Assembly (NCBI GenBank): GCA_041686195.1
Contig: JAWLEI010000008.1
Location: 1-58,986, forward strand
Direction: 5' to 3'
Source of the DNA: Desulfovermiculus sp041686195
GTDB taxonomy: Bacteria > Desulfobacterota > Desulfovibrionia > Desulfovibrionales > Desulfothermaceae
Length of the DNA stretch: 58,986 nt
The position numbers were made by a program, and so were the translations under genes. The notes under the pieces are model-generated. The model did not search any database. It had not been told where the DNA came from and saw only the letters and a list, made by a program, of their open reading frames with translations. Below, in pieces: positions 25,969 through 34,626 of this stretch (its first letter is position 1; the number at the start of each line of letters is the position of its first letter).

Positions 25969-26553
25969 ATGCGATTTGTCATTGTCTTTCTCTTTCTGAG
26001 CGCTGTTTTTTTCCCGGTCAATCAGGCCTGGGCCCAGACCGTGTATGTTACTGATACTCTGGAAATCACCCTCCGGTCGGGGCCAGACACCACGCGCAAG
26101 ATTGTCAAGATGCTCCCCTCAGGCAGTCCTTTGCAGATTCTGGATCAAACCAGGTCCTGGTACAGGGTTCGCACCCAAGACGGGAAAAGCGGCTGGGTGC
26201 TCAAGAGGTATGTGATGCAGGAAATCCCCAAAAAGATGCTCATAGACGACTTGCAGGAAAAGATCGACACCTTGGAGCAATCCTCTACCCAGGCCCAATC
26301 AACTATCGAAGAGCTGCGGGCGGAGAACCAGGAACTGAGCTCGGATCTGAAGCAGACCAAGGAAAGACTGGCCAATGTCAGCGGCGACCATGAGGCCTTG
26401 CGGGCCAAGGTGCATACCTTGCGATCGGGACATGAGCTGCGCTGGTTTCTGGCCGGTGCCGGAGTGATTGGCATCTCCGCCCTTATCGGTTTTATCTTCG
26501 GACGATTTCGCGGCCGGCAACCCAGCTCATCCTCGCGCCGGGTATACTTTTAA
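25969..26553 (+). CDS. SH3-domain membrane protein (YgiM/TIGR04211-like)
   Basis: Envelope protein of 194 residues. Residues 1-23 are a signal peptide (cleavage after QAWA), followed by one bacterial SH3 domain at about 24-88 (YVTDTLEITLRSGPDTTRKIVKML and GKSGWVLKRYV). A predicted coiled coil spans about 92-155, and a C-terminal membrane helix (about 160-180) ends in a basic tail. This is the YgiM layout, whose exact role is unknown; SH3 domains of this type often contact peptidoglycan. ATG 25969 is taken because it starts the signal peptide. Confidence 0.82.
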   Translation: MRFVIVFLFLSAVFFPVNQAWAQTVYVTDTLEITLRSGPDTTRKIVKMLPSGSPLQILDQTRSWYRVRTQDGKSGWVLKRYVMQEIPKKMLIDDLQEKIDTLEQSSTQAQSTIEELRAENQELSSDLKQTKERLANVSGDHEALRAKVHTLRSGHELRWFLAGAGVIGISALIGFIFGRFRGRQPSSSSRRVYF

Positions 26554-26606
26554 CCCTGTGAAGGGTTGTTTGCAAACTCAACTCCGCAAGCTCTAGGAGA
26601 GAAACC

Positions 26607-27041
26607 ATGTTTGGACACATCCTGGTTCCCACTGATTGCACCCCAGACACAAAAAAGGCCCTGGATATCGCGGTCAGGATGCAATCCTTGGAAAAGAACC
26701 AAGAACTGGCTCAGCGCATCACCCTTCTGCATGTCATAGAGGCCATTGCTGACGACGACACTGAAGAATTCCAGCGCTTTTACACCACGCTGACCAAACG
26801 GGCGGGAAAAAAGATGGAGGCATTGAGCACAGGATACGAACCCCACCAGGCAAACATCGAGACCAAGGTTCTCCTGGGATCCAGGGTGGCTGAAATTCTG
26901 AGCTTTGCCAAGGAACAGGCAGTCGATCTCATTCTGCTCAACTCGCACCGTATAGACCTGGACAACCCTACTGAAGGCTGGGGAACCATCAGCCATAAGG
27001 TTGGCATCCTGGCTCCCTGCCCGGTCATGCTGGTCAAGTAA
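26607..27041 (+). CDS. Universal stress protein (UspA family)
   Basis: Soluble cytoplasmic protein of 144 residues with the Usp alpha/beta fold. It starts MFGHILVPTDCTPDTKKALDIA and ends with ILLNSHRIDLDNPTEGWGTISHKVGILAPCPVMLVK. The ATP-binding G-x2-G-x9-G(S/T) motif is not obvious in the last third, so nucleotide binding is uncertain. It lies 53 bp after the SH3 gene and converges with the ABC permease gene, with only 3 bp between the stops. Confidence 0.88.
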   Translation: MFGHILVPTDCTPDTKKALDIAVRMQSLEKNQELAQRITLLHVIEAIADDDTEEFQRFYTTLTKRAGKKMEALSTGYEPHQANIETKVLLGSRVAEILSFAKEQAVDLILLNSHRIDLDNPTEGWGTISHKVGILAPCPVMLVK

Positions 27042-27044
27042 TGC

Positions 27045-27719
27045 TCAGCTGCGGCTATGGCCAAAACCGGGTACCTTCAGCCGGCGCTCCAGCCAGTTAA
27101 GCCCCCAGGTAGCCAAGGAGACCAGGACCAGGTAATAGAGCCCGGCCACCAGGAAGACCTCGGTGAACCTGAAGCTGCTGGAAGCCAGGTTTTTGGCCTC
27201 TCCTGTGAGCTCGATACAAGTGATGATATAGGCCAGGGAGGAGTACTTGATCAGGTAGATCAGTTCGTTGCCGCAGCCTGGCAGGGCCCTGCGCATGGCC
27301 TGGGGCAGAATAATGGAAAGAATCGCGTTTCCATGGGCAAAACCCAAGGCTTGGGCAGCCTGCAACTGGCCTTTCTTGATGGACTGCAGTCCACCCCGGA
27401 TATACTCTGCGTGATAGGCCCCGCCGCACAGTGAAAAGCCAAGAACTGCTGCGGCATAGGGCTCCAGGTAGATGCCCAGGTTGGGCAGGCCGAAGTAGAG
27501 CACAAAAAGTTGCACCACCAAAGGAGTACCCCTGAAAGTCCCGATATAGGCTGCTGACAGCCAACGCATCCAGCCCGGGCCAAAGACCCTCAGGCTGCCA
27601 GCCGTAAGGCCTAATAATAGCCCCAGGACTGCAGAAGGCAGGATCAAGAGCAGGCTCACCACCAGGCCCTGGTTCAAGGCAGGGATTATCTCCTGGAACA
27701 GAAACTGGGAATCTATCAA
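27045..27719 (-). CDS. Polar amino-acid ABC transporter permease (second subunit)
   Basis: Inner-membrane permease of the HisMQ type, 224 residues with about five membrane segments. It has the family N-terminal GLVVSLLLILPSAVLGLLLG segment and the EAA loop GLQSIKKGQLQAAQALGFAHGNAILSIILPQA, which docks on the ATPase. No ATG is available: the frame upstream of TTG 27719 is closed by a TGA inside the adjacent two-hairpin repeat, and no good ribosome-binding site precedes the TTG. The repeat may have replaced the original 5' end of the gene. Confidence 0.9.
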   Translation of the reverse strand: MIDSQFLFQEIIPALNQGLVVSLLLILPSAVLGLLLGLTAGSLRVFGPGWMRWLSAAYIGTFRGTPLVVQLFVLYFGLPNLGIYLEPYAAAVLGFSLCGGAYHAEYIRGGLQSIKKGQLQAAQALGFAHGNAILSIILPQAMRRALPGCGNELIYLIKYSSLAYIITCIELTGEAKNLASSSFRFTEVFLVAGLYYLVLVSLATWGLNWLERRLKVPGFGHSRS

Positions 27720-27733
27720 GGTTTGGTTCCGGG

Positions 27734-27812
27734 TTCAGCTTTGCCTCCGGCAAATCTGAAATATTTTTTTGCCCCAAAGCGGGCAAAAAAAGAGAAGTTG
27801 CCGGATTGATCA
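27734..27812 (+). repeat. Two-hairpin dispersed element, copy 2 (inside the ABC transporter operon)
   Basis: Full copy between the ATPase and second permease genes. Hairpin 1 has TTTGCC/GGCAAA, hairpin 2 has TTTTTTTGCCC/GGGCAAAAAAA, and the terminal segment TTGCCGG pairs 7 bases with CCGGCAA of hairpin 1. Relative to transcription it is inverted compared with the mraY-murD copy, so strand does not seem to matter for retention. Confidence 0.85.
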
Positions 27813-27860
27813 GTGATTCAAGGTTTTCGAGCTAGAGGTCAGAATTTGAGCCTGCCTTGC

Positions 27861-28628
27861 CTACTGCTCCCCGTAGGCCTCGCTGAGCTTGTTGCAGAAA
27901 TCCAAAGTCCTGCTGCGCAACTGCTCAGGTTCCTGGGCCAAGAGCAATCTGGGGCTGCCCTGCTCCACGATCCGGCCCTGCTCCATAAACAGGATCTCCT
28001 GGGCCAGGGTGCGGGCAAAGGCCATCTGGTGGGTGGCCATGAGCATAGTCATCCCACTTTGGCTCAGGCTCCTGATCACGGTCAATACCTCCCCGATCAA
28101 CTCCGGATCCAGGGCTGAGGTAGGCTCGTCCAAAAGCAGAAGCAGGGGATCCATAGCTAAGGCCCTGGCTATGGAGACCCTTTGCTTCTGCCCGCCAGAG
28201 AGTTCCGCAGGATACAAATCAGCCTTATCCTTAAGACCTACTCGATTCAACTCCTGTTCTGCGCGTTCCCTGGCCTCTGTTCGACATAGTTTCTTAACCT
28301 TGCGCAGGGCAATGCCCACATTATCCCGGGCATTCAAGTGGTCAAACAGGTTGAAATCCTGAAAGATCATTCCCACCTGCTGCCGAAATTGCAAAAGCTC
28401 CTTCTTGCGTCTGAAGGCTATCTTTTGGCCATTCAAGAAAATCGAGCCTTGGTCTGGGAACAAAAGCAGGTTAACACATTGCAAGAGAGTGCTCTTGCCT
28501 CCACCTGAAGGCCCGATAAGCACCTTGAGATCACCCTTTTGCATGGAAAGGGAGATATCTTGCAAGATATTCTCACCGCCCAGCTGCTTGCTCAAACCTT
28601 GCACTTTCAGTAGCGGAGCCTGGGACAT
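27861..28628 (-). CDS. Polar amino-acid ABC transporter ATP-binding protein
   Basis: Cytoplasmic ATPase (GlnQ/HisP type), 255 residues, that powers the importer. Walker A is GPSGGGKST, the Q-loop region is VGMIFQDFNLFDHL, the signature is LSGGQKQRVSIARAL, Walker B is LLLLDEPTSALD, and the switch His is in MATHQMAFA. ATG 28628 is preferred (AAGGAA upstream) to the in-frame start 11 codons earlier. It is separated from the second permease gene by a repeat element. Confidence 0.95.
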   Translation of the reverse strand: MSQAPLLKVQGLSKQLGGENILQDISLSMQKGDLKVLIGPSGGGKSTLLQCVNLLLFPDQGSIFLNGQKIAFRRKKELLQFRQQVGMIFQDFNLFDHLNARDNVGIALRKVKKLCRTEARERAEQELNRVGLKDKADLYPAELSGGQKQRVSIARALAMDPLLLLLDEPTSALDPELIGEVLTVIRSLSQSGMTMLMATHQMAFARTLAQEILFMEQGRIVEQGSPRLLLAQEPEQLRSRTLDFCNKLSEAYGEQ

Positions 28629-28783
28629 GGTCACTTTCCTTAAAGCGAATTGCTTCAGCAATGAAACGTACTACTTTCAATAATCCGTCATCGTCTGTCT
28701 GGTTCATCCCTTGCCAGGCATAGTTCCAGGAGACTATTTTAACTTCAGCCTGGGCTTTAAGCGCAGGATTTCACTCTCCAGGA

Positions 28784-29452
28784 TCATTTTGAATAGCCCG
28801 GGATGCGCATCCAGTATTCTAGATACTTAAGGCCCCTGACTCCCAGCCAGGTCAAAACAAAGAAAATGACCCCTGCTGCCAGGTACAGGCCCAAGTGCTC
28901 ATAGGTCCTGGAGGCCACGAAATGGGCCCTGGACATGATCTCCGAAGTACCCAGAACAAAGGCGATTGCCGAATCCTTGAGCACTATGGAGTACTCGTTG
29001 GACCAGCCTGGAATGGACAGCCGAAGGGCCTGGGGGGCGATGATGGACTTTATGGCCTGCAGATCGCTCATGCCAAGGGCCCTGGAGGCCTTGAGCTGGC
29101 CCTGGGGCAGGGACTGGATCGCCCCCCGGAAGATCTGGGACTGGTAGGCCATGCTGCGCAGGCCCAATACTATCAGAGCTGCGGCAAAGGCACTCATGTT
29201 CAGGCCCAGCAGGGAAAACAAGCCGAAATAGAACAAAAGCAGCAAAACAAGGACAGGTATGCCCCGGAAAAACCAGACATAAAGACCCACCAGCCATCTC
29301 AGAGGCCTCTTGCCATAAACCTGGGCCATGGCCATGGGCAGTCCCAGGGCCAGGCCCAAGCCCATGGCCCCGAGCACAATTCCAACAGTCACAGCAGTGC
29401 CCTGCAACAGATAGGGTAGGGCCTGCTGAACCACCAGCAGGGATTCGATCAT
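28784..29452 (-). CDS. Polar amino-acid ABC transporter permease (first subunit)
   Basis: Inner-membrane permease of the HisMQ type, 222 residues and about five membrane segments. The EAA loop is GAIQSLPQGQLKASRALGMSDLQAIKSIIAPQA. It is a paralogue of the other permease in the operon, so the channel is probably a heterodimer. The gene follows the binding-protein gene after 93 bp and precedes the ATPase gene by 155 bp. Confidence 0.93.
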   Translation of the reverse strand: MIESLLVVQQALPYLLQGTAVTVGIVLGAMGLGLALGLPMAMAQVYGKRPLRWLVGLYVWFFRGIPVLVLLLLFYFGLFSLLGLNMSAFAAALIVLGLRSMAYQSQIFRGAIQSLPQGQLKASRALGMSDLQAIKSIIAPQALRLSIPGWSNEYSIVLKDSAIAFVLGTSEIMSRAHFVASRTYEHLGLYLAAGVIFFVLTWLGVRGLKYLEYWMRIPGYSK

Positions 29453-29545
29453 TGCTTATACCATTGGCTTGGGGCGGGTCAGTCTTAACTCCCAACAAAG
29501 ACAACAAACCAGTTTATAGGTTCTTGCAAGCCCATAGCTGCAGGC

Positions 29546-30298
29546 TTACTGCCCAGGCTCATACTTGTCTATCAGCTCATCCCAGTAGGGATCATTCATC
29601 AGACTCTGCAGGCCCTCATTCAAGGTCTGCAGCAGTTCCTCGTCCTCCTTGCGCACTGCATAGCCGAACTGCTCCACCTCGCCCTCGAAGGAGTCCAGAA
29701 TCTTTACTGGCCTGTTGCGCTTGGCCTCTGCCGCAGGGGCATCATCCATGGCTGCGGCGTCTATCCTGCCGTTGACCAGATCAGCCACAGCCAGGGGTGC
29801 AGAATCATAGTAGCGGACAGTGATGTCCCAACCTTCTTCCGGGATCTTCTCCTCCAGCATATCCGCCGTGGTCGTGCCCCGCTGCACGCCCAGACGCTTG
29901 CCTGTGTTCAGGACCTCGTCCATGCTGAGATCAGAATTCTCCCTGAGCACAACTACCTGCTTGATCTCCCAGTAGGGGATGCTGAAGTTGACCTTCTCCT
30001 TTCTCTTCTCGGTAATGCTCATCCCTGAGGCGATAAAATCAATCTTCTCGGCCAGCAGATTAGGGATGATCCCGTCCCAGTCCATGGGCTGGTGTTTGAC
30101 TTCAAAGCCCATTTCCTCAGCGATCCAATCCACTGCGTCCACGTCAAACCCGCTGGGATCTCCGTTTTCGTCCACATAGGCAAAAGGCGGAAAATTGGCA
30201 TCAATGCCGTTAACATACGATTCTTTGGCCCAGCTCCCCTGACCAGAAACCATGACCAAACCTAAACCAACGAGGAGCAAAAAAAGTACCTTGCGCAT
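29546..30298 (-). CDS. Periplasmic polar amino-acid-binding protein
   Basis: Solute-binding protein family 3, 250 residues. Residues 1-24 are a signal peptide. The mature part has NGIDANFPPFAYVDENGDPSGFDVDAVDWIAEEMG (read as a family signature), DFIASGMSITEKRKEKVNFS and LGVQRGTTT, all typical of GlnH/ArtJ-like receptors. Ligand specificity cannot be told. It is the first gene of the transporter operon, with AAGGTGAAGG before the ATG. Confidence 0.93.
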   Translation of the reverse strand: MRKVLFLLLVGLGLVMVSGQGSWAKESYVNGIDANFPPFAYVDENGDPSGFDVDAVDWIAEEMGFEVKHQPMDWDGIIPNLLAEKIDFIASGMSITEKRKEKVNFSIPYWEIKQVVVLRENSDLSMDEVLNTGKRLGVQRGTTTADMLEEKIPEEGWDITVRYYDSAPLAVADLVNGRIDAAAMDDAPAAEAKRNRPVKILDSFEGEVEQFGYAVRKEDEELLQTLNEGLQSLMNDPYWDELIDKYEPGQ

Positions 30299-30424
30299 CC
30301 TTCACCTTCCTTGCAATGTGTTATCCTTGTTCACCAACAGCCTGAAAAAACACCACGCACAGCTAGCAGATTCTGACCTGGAGCACAAGCTGCAAGCAGG
30401 CCCGGCCACAGGTTGACCCCCGAA

Positions 30425-32116
30425 TTACCCGGTGTGCTTCTTCTCCAGCTTGGCCCACGTATCGCGCAGGGTGACCGTTCGGGTCAGAACCAGATCCTCT
30501 GACCCGGAATCCGTATCCACGCAGAAATACCCCTTGCGCTCCAGTTGATACCGCTCTCCGGCTTGGGCCTGGCCCAAGTGGGGTTCCACCGGCCGGTCCT
30601 TAAGCACAGTCAAGGATTCCGGATTGAGGTGCTGCATAAAATCCCCCCCCTTTTTCTCCTCTGCCGTAGGGTCAGGGACCATAAACAGCCGGTCATAGAG
30701 ACGCACAGTAGCCCGCAGGCAGTGCCGGGCGGAAACCCAGTGCAAAGTCCCTTTGACTTTCCGTCCGTCCGGAGCCGCCCCGCCTTTGGTTTCCGGATCA
30801 TAGGTACAGTGGATCTCCTGCACCTGCCCCTTGGTATCTTTTATCACCTCGACACAGGTAACAAAGTAGGCATAACGCAGACGAACTTCCCGACCCGGAG
30901 CCAGTCGGAAATACTTGCGGGGTGGATCTTCCCGGAAGTCGTCCCGCTCTATATACAGCTCCCGACAAAAAGGGACCCATCTGGTGCCCATGGAATCGTC
31001 TTCCGGATTGTTCACCGCCTCCAGCTCTTCTTCCTGCTCCTGAGGATAATTGACGATAACCAGTTTGATGGGATCCAAAACCCCCATAACCCGGGGAGCA
31101 GACTTGTTCAGCTCTTCCCGGATTGCGTGCTCAAGAATGGCCATATCCACTGTGCTCTCGCTCTTGCCTACCCCGATAAGCTCACAGAAACGGCGAATAG
31201 CCGCCGGAGGAACCCCGCGCCGGCGCAGTCCGGAAATTGTCGGTAGCCGGGGATCATTCCAGCCGTTAACAATCCCCTCCTGGACCAGCCGGATAAGACG
31301 CCTTTTACTCAAGACCGTATAATTTAAGTTCAGCCGGGCGAACTCATACTGTCTGGGCCGGGCCGGAACCGGCAGATTGTCCAGGAACCAGTCGTACAGG
31401 GGACGATGGTCTTCAAATTCCATGGTACACAAAGAATGGGTCACCCCTTCGAGGGCATCGGACAGGCCGTGAGCGAAATCATATGTTGGATAGATACACC
31501 AGGCATCCCCTGTGCGGTGATGGCGGGCATGCATTATGCGGTATATGACCGGATCACGCATATTCACATTGGGATGGTTCATGTCGATCCTGGCCCGCAG
31601 AACGTGCTCTCCGTCGGCAAATTCACCGGCCCGCATGCGCTCAAAAAGGTCCATATTCTCGTCAACGCTTCTGGATCTATAGGGGCTGTCCTTTCCCGGT
31701 TCAGTCAACGTGCCCCGATATTCCCTGATCTCTTCAGGGCTCAGGCTGCACACATAGGCCTTTCCGGATCGGATCAGTTCCCAGGCAAAGTCCCACAACT
31801 GAGCAAAATAATCGGAGGCAAAATACAGGTATTCACCCCAGTCATAGCCCAGCCAGCGGACATCCTCCTGGATGGAGCGCACATAGACATCCTCTTCCTT
31901 CAGGGGATTGGTGTCGTCAAAACGCAAATGGCATCGGCCCCCAAACTCTTGGGCCAGGCCAAAATTCAGGCATATGGATTTAGCGTGCCCAATGTGCAGA
32001 TACCCGTTGGGCTCTGGAGGGAACCTGGTAACAACCCGGCCCTGGTGGGTATTCTGGCGCACATCTTCCTGGACAATGGTGCGGATAAAATGAGACGGCA
32101 CTTTGTTTTCCGGCAT
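30425..32116 (-). CDS. glnS: Glutaminyl-tRNA synthetase
   Basis: Class I synthetase that charges tRNA-Gln. The 563-residue product has the PPEPNGYLHIGHAKSICLNFG region with the HIGH motif near residue 40, DDTNPLKEEDVYV, and the KMSKS-equivalent VLSKRR. Residues about 340-555 form the two beta-barrel anticodon-binding domains. A dedicated GlnRS means this organism need not rely on GatCAB for Gln-tRNA. AAGGAAAGCAGGAT precedes the ATG. Confidence 0.98.
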   Translation of the reverse strand: MPENKVPSHFIRTIVQEDVRQNTHQGRVVTRFPPEPNGYLHIGHAKSICLNFGLAQEFGGRCHLRFDDTNPLKEEDVYVRSIQEDVRWLGYDWGEYLYFASDYFAQLWDFAWELIRSGKAYVCSLSPEEIREYRGTLTEPGKDSPYRSRSVDENMDLFERMRAGEFADGEHVLRARIDMNHPNVNMRDPVIYRIMHARHHRTGDAWCIYPTYDFAHGLSDALEGVTHSLCTMEFEDHRPLYDWFLDNLPVPARPRQYEFARLNLNYTVLSKRRLIRLVQEGIVNGWNDPRLPTISGLRRRGVPPAAIRRFCELIGVGKSESTVDMAILEHAIREELNKSAPRVMGVLDPIKLVIVNYPQEQEEELEAVNNPEDDSMGTRWVPFCRELYIERDDFREDPPRKYFRLAPGREVRLRYAYFVTCVEVIKDTKGQVQEIHCTYDPETKGGAAPDGRKVKGTLHWVSARHCLRATVRLYDRLFMVPDPTAEEKKGGDFMQHLNPESLTVLKDRPVEPHLGQAQAGERYQLERKGYFCVDTDSGSEDLVLTRTVTLRDTWAKLEKKHTG

Positions 32117-32166
32117 ATCCTGCTTTCCTTAAGACTCCTCGGATCAATTGGACATAGAGTCCAGGT

Positions 32167-32715
32167 TCATCGGTTTCCCTCAGGTTCATCGTTTTCTTGC
32201 CGATCCTGCCAGGTCCGCAGGCACTGCTCTATACATGGCCCGCAATTGGAGCACTTCCCGCTCTCTTCGCACATCCTGGTAAAGGCCTGCAGCCAGTCCT
32301 CACCGGTCCGCGGGCAGTGTTGGACAAAACGGACAAAGGCAATAAGCCGCTCCAGGGCCTGATCATCGATATGGTGTTCCAGCCTGCAGGCATTGGCCTC
32401 GGCTATATCTGGAGGCAAACGCAGAAAACGGCCCAGGAAATCGGTCAATACCCTGTGCCTGTGGTCTATCTGCCCGGCCAGCTCCAGGCCCAACTCGGTC
32501 AGGGTGACTGAGCTGTAAGGATGATAATTGATGAGTTTCTTCTGGGACAAGCTCTGTAAAGCTCCGGTCACCGAGGCCCGTTGCACGCCGAGTCGATCGG
32601 CGATATCCTTGGCTCGGGCCGCCTTTTGCTCCCGTTGCAGCAAAAAGATGGCTTCCAGATAGTCCTCCAGGTTCGAGGTAAGTTCAGACAACCCGGACGT
32701 TGTGGTCTTGCTCAT
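32167..32715 (-). CDS. DtxR/MntR-family metal-dependent regulator with a Cys-rich tail
   Basis: Predicted metal-responsive transcriptional repressor, 182 residues. Residues 12-70 are the winged helix (AKDIADRLGVQRASVTGALQSL). Residues 75-130 are the dimerisation and metal-binding domain, with His86/88 and ANACRLEHHID (Cys110, Glu113, His114) matching DtxR ligands. There is no SH3-like third domain. Instead, residues 134-165 contain six Cys (134, 149, 155, 158, 161, 165) in a CxxCxxCxxxC-type array that could bind Fe-S or Zn. No feo or metal transporter gene is adjacent, so the regulon is unknown. Confidence 0.87.
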   Translation of the reverse strand: MSKTTTSGLSELTSNLEDYLEAIFLLQREQKAARAKDIADRLGVQRASVTGALQSLSQKKLINYHPYSSVTLTELGLELAGQIDHRHRVLTDFLGRFLRLPPDIAEANACRLEHHIDDQALERLIAFVRFVQHCPRTGEDWLQAFTRMCEESGKCSNCGPCIEQCLRTWQDRQENDEPEGNR

Positions 32716-32786
32716 AATTCCCTGACCTCAAAAAGCGGCAGCAATAAACCGCCAGTCTCCAAATATGTCCATCTCAATCCCCATGT

Positions 32787-33587
32787 TTACTCTTTGGATG
32801 GCGATTTTCCGCTATGCTCAGCGCTGGCCTCAAACTCCGGGATAATCTTTTGCACCAGCATTGGATCCACTCCCCTCTCCCTGGCAATACGTTCCAGGTG
32901 AAGTTCAGCATCAGTCGGGCGCAAATAGGCTGGCATAATATAATCCTGGGTATACGGGGTTTCCCAGGCAGCCTGGAGCAGCGTCTCCACCCGGGGATGA
33001 TCCCACCGCGGGTCCATAACATTCACCCCTGACAGCCGAGAGTGCCACCAATCCGGATCCCGGCGCACCCCGCTGCCCAAAATAAAGATTTTATCCATGC
33101 TGGACTGAATCTCCTCTACGGCCTGTTCCCTGGTCAGGCATTTGGCAGAAGCCAATGCCTGGCCCCTGGGAGCGGGAAAGGGCTGCACATTGACCAGATT
33201 CTGGCGGGCGTGGGTACAAACCCAGACCGTGCCATGCACAAGCCGAATCAAGTCCCGGGCCAGTACAGGCAGGTAATCAATGCCAGTTAAAGGCACATGT
33301 CCGCCCCGGGCCAAACCCAGGCCAAAAGATATTCCCACCCTGACCCCGGTAAAGGTTCCCGGTCCGCGGACCACAGCCACCCGGTCCAGCATGCCCGGTC
33401 TCAGCCCAAGCTCGTGCATACAGGCCTGGACTGCCGGAGGAAGGACCTGCATGGCTCTGGCCTGAATCTCAAGTTGCTGGGCATAAAGGAGCCGCTCCCG
33501 GGTGCCCAGAACAAGCTGGACCCGGCTCTCAGAAGTATTGAGAACAAGGGCTGGTTTACTGGGTGTGCAGGATGCGATAGATGTCAT
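32787..33587 (-). CDS. tsaB: tRNA threonylcarbamoyladenosine biosynthesis protein TsaB
   Basis: Partner of TsaD in the synthesis of t6A37 in ANN-decoding tRNAs. The 266-residue product has an actin-like fold, with ALVLNTSESRVQLVLG at the start and the signature VVRGPGTFTGVRVGISFGLGLARG near residues 72-95. The C-terminal part is longer and more divergent than in E. coli. The start lies 32 bp inside the 3' end of rseP. Confidence 0.86.
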   Translation of the reverse strand: MTSIASCTPSKPALVLNTSESRVQLVLGTRERLLYAQQLEIQARAMQVLPPAVQACMHELGLRPGMLDRVAVVRGPGTFTGVRVGISFGLGLARGGHVPLTGIDYLPVLARDLIRLVHGTVWVCTHARQNLVNVQPFPAPRGQALASAKCLTREQAVEEIQSSMDKIFILGSGVRRDPDWWHSRLSGVNVMDPRWDHPRVETLLQAAWETPYTQDYIMPAYLRPTDAELHLERIARERGVDPMLVQKIIPEFEASAEHSGKSPSKE

Positions 33588-34626
33588 TATACACTGCCAG
33601 GGCCATAAGAGCGATGAGTAAACTCAATCCAATCCGGGTGGCCAGGGCTTGCCATTTAGGATCCAGGGGTCTGCCGACCACTGTTTCCAGGGCATAGAAA
33701 ATGAGATGTCCTCCGTCCAGGACCGGAATGGGCAGGAGGTTGAGCAAACCCAGATTCACACTGATCAAAGCAGTCAAGGCCAAGACGTCGATCAATCCCT
33801 GTTCCGCCTGTTCGCTGACCAATTGAGCGATCATGATCGGCCCGCCGATTGTTTCCAGAGGGACAATACGCTCAATGATCTTGATAATCCCTTGCACCGT
33901 GAGCTTGATCACCATCCAGGTCTGAGCGGTACCAGCCTTGGCCGATTCCCATAATCCCATGGGAATATGTACAGTCTCTTTGGCCGCCACTATGCCGATT
34001 CTGGGGACCTGAATCTTTTCTCCGAAGATGTTCTCCGTGGTCTGTATGTCCGGGACCACACTTATGCTTCGCAGTGTTTCTTCCCGCTCCACCTGGAGCT
34101 GGAGGGACTCGCCCTGATTATTCTGAATAATATCAGCCAAATCCGACCAGTACTCAATGGATTCTCCGTTCACCGAAACGATCCGGTCTCCGGGCTGAAG
34201 GCCAGCCTCTGCGGCCGGGGTACCCTCCTGAATTTGCCCCACAACCGGCAACAAAGCCTGTTGTCCGGCAAAGAAAAAGATCAAGAAATATAAGAGGACA
34301 GCCAGGAGAAAATTGAACACTGGACCGGCGGCCACAACCAGCATTCGCTGCCATGGAGGACGCAGGGCAAAGCTGTCCCGGGAATCGAAGCCTTCAGGTA
34401 TCTCAGCATCTGGGCTTTCCCCGACCAATTGCACATAGCCGCCCAAAGGAACAGCTGACAGCTGGTATGCTGTCTGTCCCCCTTGAAAGCCTATCAATTT
34501 GGGGCCAAATCCCAGAGAAAAGGTCTTCACTCCGACCCTGAACACCTTGGCCACCAAAAAATGGCCGAGTTCGTGAAAAAAAATCAGGGCCCCAATGACC
34601 AGAAGTATTGCAATGGCGTTGATCAT
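33556..34626 (-). CDS. rseP: Site-2 metalloprotease RseP
   Basis: Inner-membrane intramembrane protease that cleaves anti-sigma factors or signal-peptide remnants. The 356-residue product has the zinc motif HELGH (residues 18-22) in the first membrane segment. It has a single PDZ domain at about 110-190 (EAGLQPGDRIVSVNGESI) and the second active-site motif NLLPIPVLDGGHL near the C-terminus. It overlaps dxr by 4 bp, the common dxr-rseP arrangement. E. coli RseP has two PDZ domains; this one has one. Confidence 0.95.
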   Translation of the reverse strand: MINAIAILLVIGALIFFHELGHFLVAKVFRVGVKTFSLGFGPKLIGFQGGQTAYQLSAVPLGGYVQLVGESPDAEIPEGFDSRDSFALRPPWQRMLVVAAGPVFNFLLAVLLYFLIFFFAGQQALLPVVGQIQEGTPAAEAGLQPGDRIVSVNGESIEYWSDLADIIQNNQGESLQLQVEREETLRSISVVPDIQTTENIFGEKIQVPRIGIVAAKETVHIPMGLWESAKAGTAQTWMVIKLTVQGIIKIIERIVPLETIGGPIMIAQLVSEQAEQGLIDVLALTALISVNLGLLNLLPIPVLDGGHLIFYALETVVGRPLDPKWQALATRIGLSLLIALMALAVYNDIYRILHTQ

